From Litomosoides sigmodontis (taxonomy: Eukaryota > Nematoda > Chromadorea > Rhabditida > Onchocercidae): DNA of 64,000 nt. The DNA lies in NCBI GenBank assembly GCA_963070105.1, contig OY718807.1, positions 3,631,001 through 3,695,000 on the forward strand, written 5' to 3'. The notes under the pieces were generated by a model, which ran no database searches, had not been told where the DNA came from, and saw nothing but the letters and a program-made list of their open reading frames with translations. Positions 58,027 through 64,000 of this stretch are shown in pieces (position 1 is the first letter of the stretch; every line of letters starts with the position of its first letter). The translations under genes were made by a program, and so were the position numbers.

Positions 58027-59088
58027 AAGTGATGGATGCTTTAATGAGGTTGCGCTGAACATTGCAAGTTTTTAAGCACCGATCCTCACCACCTTCCATC
58101 TCTCCAATCAACCTCAGTCAATGCGTTCATTTATCGATCAGTTGAGCAGCTCAAAATCATTTGCACTTGAAAATGCAAAATGAAATTGGGCTTAATTGAG
58201 CGGATAGTTTGTGTAACAACGGTTGGGTGCCACCGATTCAACCATTATCACTTTACTTTCATTTATGACTCACTTAAATACGATGACTCAATGAATAATC
58301 GATGATGCATGTAACACGTAACTATCGCATTTTTTTTTAATGTAAACAACTTTTTCAAAGTTCCGTTTTTCATTTCCATTGCTAGAAAGAGCTTAAAGTA
58401 CGGACAATTATTGCACGCCATTTAGCAAGAGGAACTTGTTAAAACTGATAGATAAACAAAATTCCATTTTATAAGCATCGACGGAAAACGTCAAATGATT
58501 TTATCACACTTCACTGTAACAACTTAGAAGACTTCGTAGAAGATTGGTGTTAAGCTTATCTGTAAGCAGCAATTCCTGTCAACAACAACAAAAACAGTGG
58601 TAGATAAGTAGCGGAGACAGTGATAGGACAAAGCGATGCGATGAACGAGTGAATGCATTCGTCGTATCGAAATTTCACAAATTTCTAAACAGCGTGGATG
58701 TGTAGATAAAGGTCTTGATAAGTCCTATGACTAGTCGTATCGTCTGAAATATTTAGATATTAGTTTTATTTCGCGATCAAGTCGGCTTTCATCATTTCAG
58801 TTAAACATTCTAATTTGCTTAACACATGAAACGCGAGTGATGAATCATTGGAAACAAATTGCTATGAAATTCTGTTCTCCGACAGATAAAATTTTGATTT
58901 TAACATTCACTTTACATTTGTGCGGAATTTTTGTGAAATAATTTTGAAAATTGAGCAACTGTCATTGGATATTATATGTAAAATAACAAGTAGGGTCGGC
59001 ATGATGTCATACATTGCTTTATTCCAGAAGGTCAGGAATTTAATTGCCTGTTATTTTCATGATCTGATCGATTGTTCAGGAGGGAATC

Positions 59089-62000
59089 ATGAAAGAGACA
59101 CCGCTGTTTCTGTTGTTTTTTGCGCTGCTTTTTTGGATGGATTTATTGACATATCCCTACCACGCTTATGGTATCAAAGATAATGCATGCAGTTGGAATG
59201 TGCGCATTTCAAATTTAATTTAATTACTTAAAGATCACAAGCGATGTGAATTAATCCTATAGATTTTAGAGGACATTCTTTGGAACTCTTTGCAACTTGC
59301 TGAATTGATCCACAACTGCTCTAACGTTACCGGAATTGAATGAATAAGATAGAATTGCAGAAGTGTAATAGCTGGAGTGACCGAACGGATGTGTTGAATA
59401 TCCATTTGATCTGTCATACGCACGATGATCCAGGATGGATCAAAACCATTGATCAGTACTACTATGGTTGTAGGTTATTGATTGATTGAGTGATTAATTT
59501 GAAGTGGAAAATTACTTCGATAATTTAACTTTAAAAAATTTTAGTTTCGAATTAAAAGAAAGTAAATTAAAGAAGTTTATAGCACAGAAAGGAAAAACAC
59601 CGACGGGTGTGCAATACATTCTCAATACCGTAATAGACGAATTGGAAAAGGATGGAAGCAAGCGTTTTGCGTGGTGTGAAACCTCATTTCTATGGCGTTG
59701 GCTTGTTGACTACAAACAAAAGGAACGATTTCAAAAGCTTGTCCAGCGAGGTACGGTAAGCGTGTCCAGCAAGACTAGCGTAAGCGTGGAAGAAATCATA
59801 AGTAACTTATCATATTTTAGGGCAAATCGAATTTGTTGGTGGCGGATGGGTGCAGAACGATGAAGCGACAGCCTATTACGTTGATATCATTGATCAGATG
59901 ACACTCGGTTTACGAACTTTAAATGAGTATTTTGGCGATTGTGGTGTGCCGCACGTTGCATGGCAAATTGACCCGTTTGGTCACAGCCGAGAAATGGCTA
60001 ATCTCCTGGCATTGGCTAGTTTCTTTCTTTGCGAAAAAAAAAACAATTTTTGCATGTGAACACTCGTAAAACGCGACTTGAAACTGAAATGATGTTGCAC
60101 AGCTCATAAATGCTCAAAGTAGCAACTCCAAGGACAACAATGAAACAAAACATTAATAAAAAAAAAAGACAAAATTTAAATTCTAAAAAACGTGAATGAA
60201 ACTAGCGGAGAAGTGTAAATTACGAAAGATAAAGTGATTAATTAAGTAATTAAATTAAAGTAGACTAATTTTTATCGACTTCTTACAGATGGATTTCGAA
60301 GCTCTTTTCTTTTCACGCCTTCATTTCTTAGAAAAAGAAATTCGTAAGCAAAATTCAAGCCTGGAATTTGTTTGGAATAGTTCGGATGATCTCAGTAAGC
60401 ATTAATTATGTTACAGTAGTGTCTGTAAAAAGTGATGAAAGTGATATCGAATTAAAATTCTAGAATATTTCAGAGACGAACATCTTAACAGGTGCATTTT
60501 ACTGGGATAGTTACGGTCCACCACCAGGTTTCTGTTTCGATCGTGAATGCCTAGACGAACCAATTATGGATCAGAATTACCTGGAAGAATACAACGCTCT
60601 CCAACGTCTGGACAAATTTGTCGAATATATCAATACACAGGTCTTCGTTTTCCTTTACTATTTAATATATTTTGAATTGATCAAACACTTAAGAAATGAA
60701 ACTTTACGTACGTTTAATGTGCCGATGAAATAAGAATGGGAGATGATGGTAAACATAGTGGGAAAAAATGAGTTTTAATTATTTCAATTTCAATTAAACA
60801 ACTACTGTATGTTAATATTTTGCATGAAAGCGACGAAATAAATTTTCGTGAAATAATTGCAGTTAAATTTTAGGCTTCACATCAACGAACTAATCAGATA
60901 ATGCTTCTTATGGGAGGCGATTTTCAATATACAGCAGCAAATCAGTGGTACATCAATCTCGACAAACTCATCTCACTTATTCGAAGAAACAAAGTATATT
61001 TTGTAAAATTATAAATGCAACAGTTTATTTAAATCAAACAATTTGAGTTTAAATTGTGAAAAATGTTCGCATGAATGGTGGCATTTTTTCTAGACTTTAA
61101 ATGAAAAAATTAATATCTTTTATTCGACACCTTCCTGCTATCTGAAAGCACTGAAAGAAGCGCATCCAAAATTGCCACGAAAATTTGATGACTTTTTCCC
61201 CTATGCATCTGCTAATCATAGCTACTGGACCGGCTTCTTCACTAGCAGGCCTACGTTTAAAGGTTTTATACGACAAAGCAGTGCACTGTTACAGGTATGA
61301 ATTCATTCATTCAAATTTCAGTTTTGCAAATTTAAGTAAATTTAAAACGCATGTAAACAAATGTGAAATGAATTCTTGTCGATTGAAAGTTTCATAACTT
61401 TTACCTTAAGAAGAGGAGTAGCTCATCATATGCTTAAAAATGGCTGAAATCTATGTGTCATTTAGTTTATCGCACAGATAGCTTATAGCTCATCAAGCAA
61501 TTTCAATCATTTACGATGCAAATATCAAACAGCAGCGTATTGCGAAATGCCGTAGCACTTGCGCAACATCATGACGCTGTCACGTAATGCTTTCATCTCT
61601 TGCAAACGTTTACTTCTTCTCTTACGTCTAACTTAGAACTCACAAAGAAGGCGAATTTTTACATTCAGAAGAATCATTTTGCAACGTGAAAAAAAGAAAC
61701 ACACACACGCGCACACACACGCACACACACACGCACACACACAAATCACGTCAACCTTTCAACAGACGAAGAAGCAAAGAGTAAAAAATAAAAGTTCCTA
61801 GTAGCGCAAGTAATTTGTTTTATTAGTAATAAAATAAACTAAATATAAATAATTTTTCATTAGCGAGAGAGAAGGTTACTGATTTTCATTTCAGTGGTAC
61901 AGCACGTGAAAACGTCACCAGAGATTATGAACGTCGACTTTCTCGAGGTTGGGACGAAGCGGAAGTACTGATATTCATCCATTATCATTTTTTATTTTAT

Positions 62001-64000
62001 TTTTGTAACAATTAAAAGCAATTCAAAAACAATAAGCAATAAAAATATTCAGTTTGAAAACGAATTTATAGCTAGTCTTACGAACAGTTTGCAAAAATCT
62101 TCCACTAGCTAAATTGAAATATCATTTTATCTCTTCCTTCTTCACTTTTAGGTAATCATTAACGATGTATTGCTGAAATTAATTCCGAAATTGAGTGGTA
62201 CAATTCCCGAAAAACAAATCATTTGCCGTTACATCAATGAAACAACGTGCAATTCAACTAGGTTTCAGCTCCTAACTAATTTCTTCCTTAATATCATATC
62301 CATCGTATAGCTGACAGAAATAGCTGACAAATGAGTGTCGAAATTTAAATTAATAGAAATTAATGGAAAAGAAGGGAGCGATTAGAATTCAAAGTAGCAT
62401 CAGCGATTAGTCGAACTACACGAAACTCCTTGTAGCTTCAATGTGTATCAGAATTATCCTTTTCAGTTACGCTTTCAGCTATGCTAACTGTTTAATATTT
62501 TCATCGTAATATCCGGAAGAGTACTGTTTACTTTTGCCTCCTTAATTTTTCCGATTTCACGGCAACGGAACAATTCTCGTTTATAATTCAAATTCTCAAC
62601 CGCAAAGTACTGTGCTACGAATTCCATTCTATTCTCACTCGGCTACTGTTTGGTCATTTGATGGAAAACCAGTAAATGTTCAGGTTCGATCTCGTGCACT
62701 TTGAAAGTAAATGTTAGGTATATTATTAGTATTTAAATACAAGTTAAGCGATACGAATTTAAGTTAGAAACTTCTAAGACGTTTTATAACTAGTAAATGT
62801 CGCAATGATTAATTAAACTACAGAAAATTAAAGAGATAAATTTGTAAAACGAAAAAGATCTGTGTAACTTTATGAATTTAATCATTTAGTGTGTTGGTGA
62901 AAGTGCACTTAAAACAGTTGAAACAAATTCATTAACCTCTCTAATTTAATTTACCGTGCTAATTAAACTTTCGATCGTCCATGCAAAAGTTTCTCTCTCT
63001 AAAGGATGAGCGGGAAACAAAAGAGCTCGAATTTTAGAAAATAGAAATAGTAAAGAAGATGTAGTTCGATGAATTTCCAGATCAATAAAGTATTCTACAA
63101 CGGTGCGCAACTGAAACAACCATCAAGTGCTCCGTATGAATTACTTATTCCGGCAAACATACCACCGCTTGGATTTACAACGTTCTTTCTTTCCAATCAA
63201 ACGTTCGTTCGTGTCATTTCAGGACAATGTTGATTTGCACTTGAAATGAGATAGCACCTGTAGTGCTGTTATTTTACACAAAGTATTAATTTTAGTGCGG
63301 CAAAAACGATTGAGTATGCGAAGCATCGATCAGTGCAAAATTCAATCAAAGAAAAGCACAAGAAAGCCTCCAATACAACGGTAATGAAAAATGAGGTAAT
63401 ACTTTTTGGTGTGCTCAATTCTATGTTATAATTAATTAACAATTCGTTAGTGTCTGTCTGGAAGAATGGAGAAAAGACTGAATGAATGGATGTGATCGAG
63501 TAAAATTGTGAATTAATTTACTTGTGACATTCCATGACAAACGAAGAAGTGCTAAAAACTTCAGAGATTTTCACAATCATAGGATTTCATCGTTTCATTT
63601 TGTGTAAATTGAATTATTAAAATTAAGTTTGCTCATTACTCAACATGAATTTGTAGTACATTGAACTTACGTTCAATAGCACTGGACATCTAATATCAAT
63701 GAAGAACCGGAAAACCGGGAAAGTTATTGCATTCAATCAGGAATTCCTTATTTACAAGGGAATGGGCTTCTCAAATTATATGAACCAATCATCAGGAGCT
63801 TATATTTTTCGACCCAACGGTACTCAAGCAGAGAAGATATCAAATTTAACAGCTGTGCAGTATGTTGAGGTATGTTTTAGAAGTGCGTTGTCGAACAGAA
63901 CTGAAATTGCTGTGACGTCATTTCACTTCCAGGGCTCATTGATCAGTGAGACAAGGCAAATCATTACTCCATGGATCAGTCAAGTAATTCGCTTGTATTG
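59089..64000 (+). CDS. aman-1: Lysosomal alpha-mannosidase (GH38), 5' part, runs off right edge
   Basis: Zinc-dependent retaining alpha-mannosidase of lysosomal N-glycan breakdown (MAN2B1 family). Exons: 59089-~59170 (signal peptide [16 protein letters not shown]), 59361-59466, 59583-59750, 59821-~60021, 60289-60394, 60474-60640, 60874-60993, 61094-61294, 61489-61583, 61895-61964, 62152-62261, ~62555-62683, 63081-63202, 63296-63395, 63657-63869, 63933 to the edge. Motifs in order: [20 protein letters not shown] (Zn-binding HxHDD), [50 protein letters not shown] (catalytic Asp), [49 protein letters not shown] (second Zn-site His), [28 protein letters not shown]-glycosylation sites are frequent. 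The ATG follows TTGTTCAG, a likely trans-splice site. Irregular: exon 1/2 join unclear, a GC donor near 60021, and no AG before the exon at about 62555. Confidence 0.9.
61699..61743. repeat. (CA)n microsatellite, imperfect
   Basis: CA repeats broken by CG steps, in a mannosidase intron. Confidence 0.9.

Overview
This window is nuclear DNA from a nematode, most likely a clade III parasitic (filarial-type) worm. It is AT-rich. Genes are split into many short exons with compact TTTCAG-type acceptors. Several start codons sit a few bases after a TTTCAG/TTCAG with no upstream exon needed, as expected for spliced-leader trans-splicing. The gene set is animal, and includes a dTDP-rhamnose pathway epimerase typical of worms. 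No rRNA, tRNA, CRISPR array or intact transposon was seen. Most gene models below were built by hand from splice sites, and reading phase was checked across nearly every junction.

Layout. 1-8440 (-): the 5' part of a thioester-containing protein (alpha-2-macroglobulin/TEP family) running off the left edge. One intron of about 5.3 kb contains a complete-looking, unrecognised gene on the same strand (4731-2304). 8441-11900: intergenic. 11901-21051 (-): a 25-exon Nup214/NPP-14 nucleoporin (propeller, coiled coil, FG tail). 21939-22576 (+): an R-SNARE (VAMP/synaptobrevin). 23480-27981 (-): a glypican. 28-31.6 kb: mostly non-coding, with a hairpin, a short tandem array and orphan exon candidates. 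31668-33785 (+): tRNA 2'-O-methyltransferase TRMT13. 34372-35286 (+): Mediator subunit MED31, whose last exon overlaps in another frame the first coding exon of a Canopy-family ER protein (35219-36658, +). 37627-40796 (-): a five-exon nuclear-type protein tentatively likened to LIN-14, with a let-7 seed site just after its stop. 41-44.7 kb: divergent intergenic region with triplet repeats. 44790-45901 (+): RYBP/YAF2, a Polycomb PRC1 subunit. 47759-48718 (+): RmlC-type dTDP-4-dehydrorhamnose 3,5-epimerase. 51117-49429 (-): two close tandem unknown genes, possibly an operon. 53813-52825 (-): a small membrane protein. 54-57.9 kb: low-complexity intergenic DNA. 58026-57898 (-): a possible 42-residue microprotein. 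59089-64000 (+): lysosomal alpha-mannosidase (GH38), running off the right edge.

Functionally the genes are a mixture of housekeeping functions: nuclear transport, Mediator transcription, tRNA modification, Polycomb, membrane fusion and glycan turnover. Secreted and surface proteins are also present (TEP, glypican). Apart from the tight MED31-Canopy pair and the tandem pair at 49.4-51.1 kb, nothing indicates a shared pathway. The most unusual points are the same-strand gene nested in the TEP intron, the overlapping MED31/Canopy coding exons, the let-7 site, several inverted repeats, and irregular splice junctions in Nup214 and the mannosidase.
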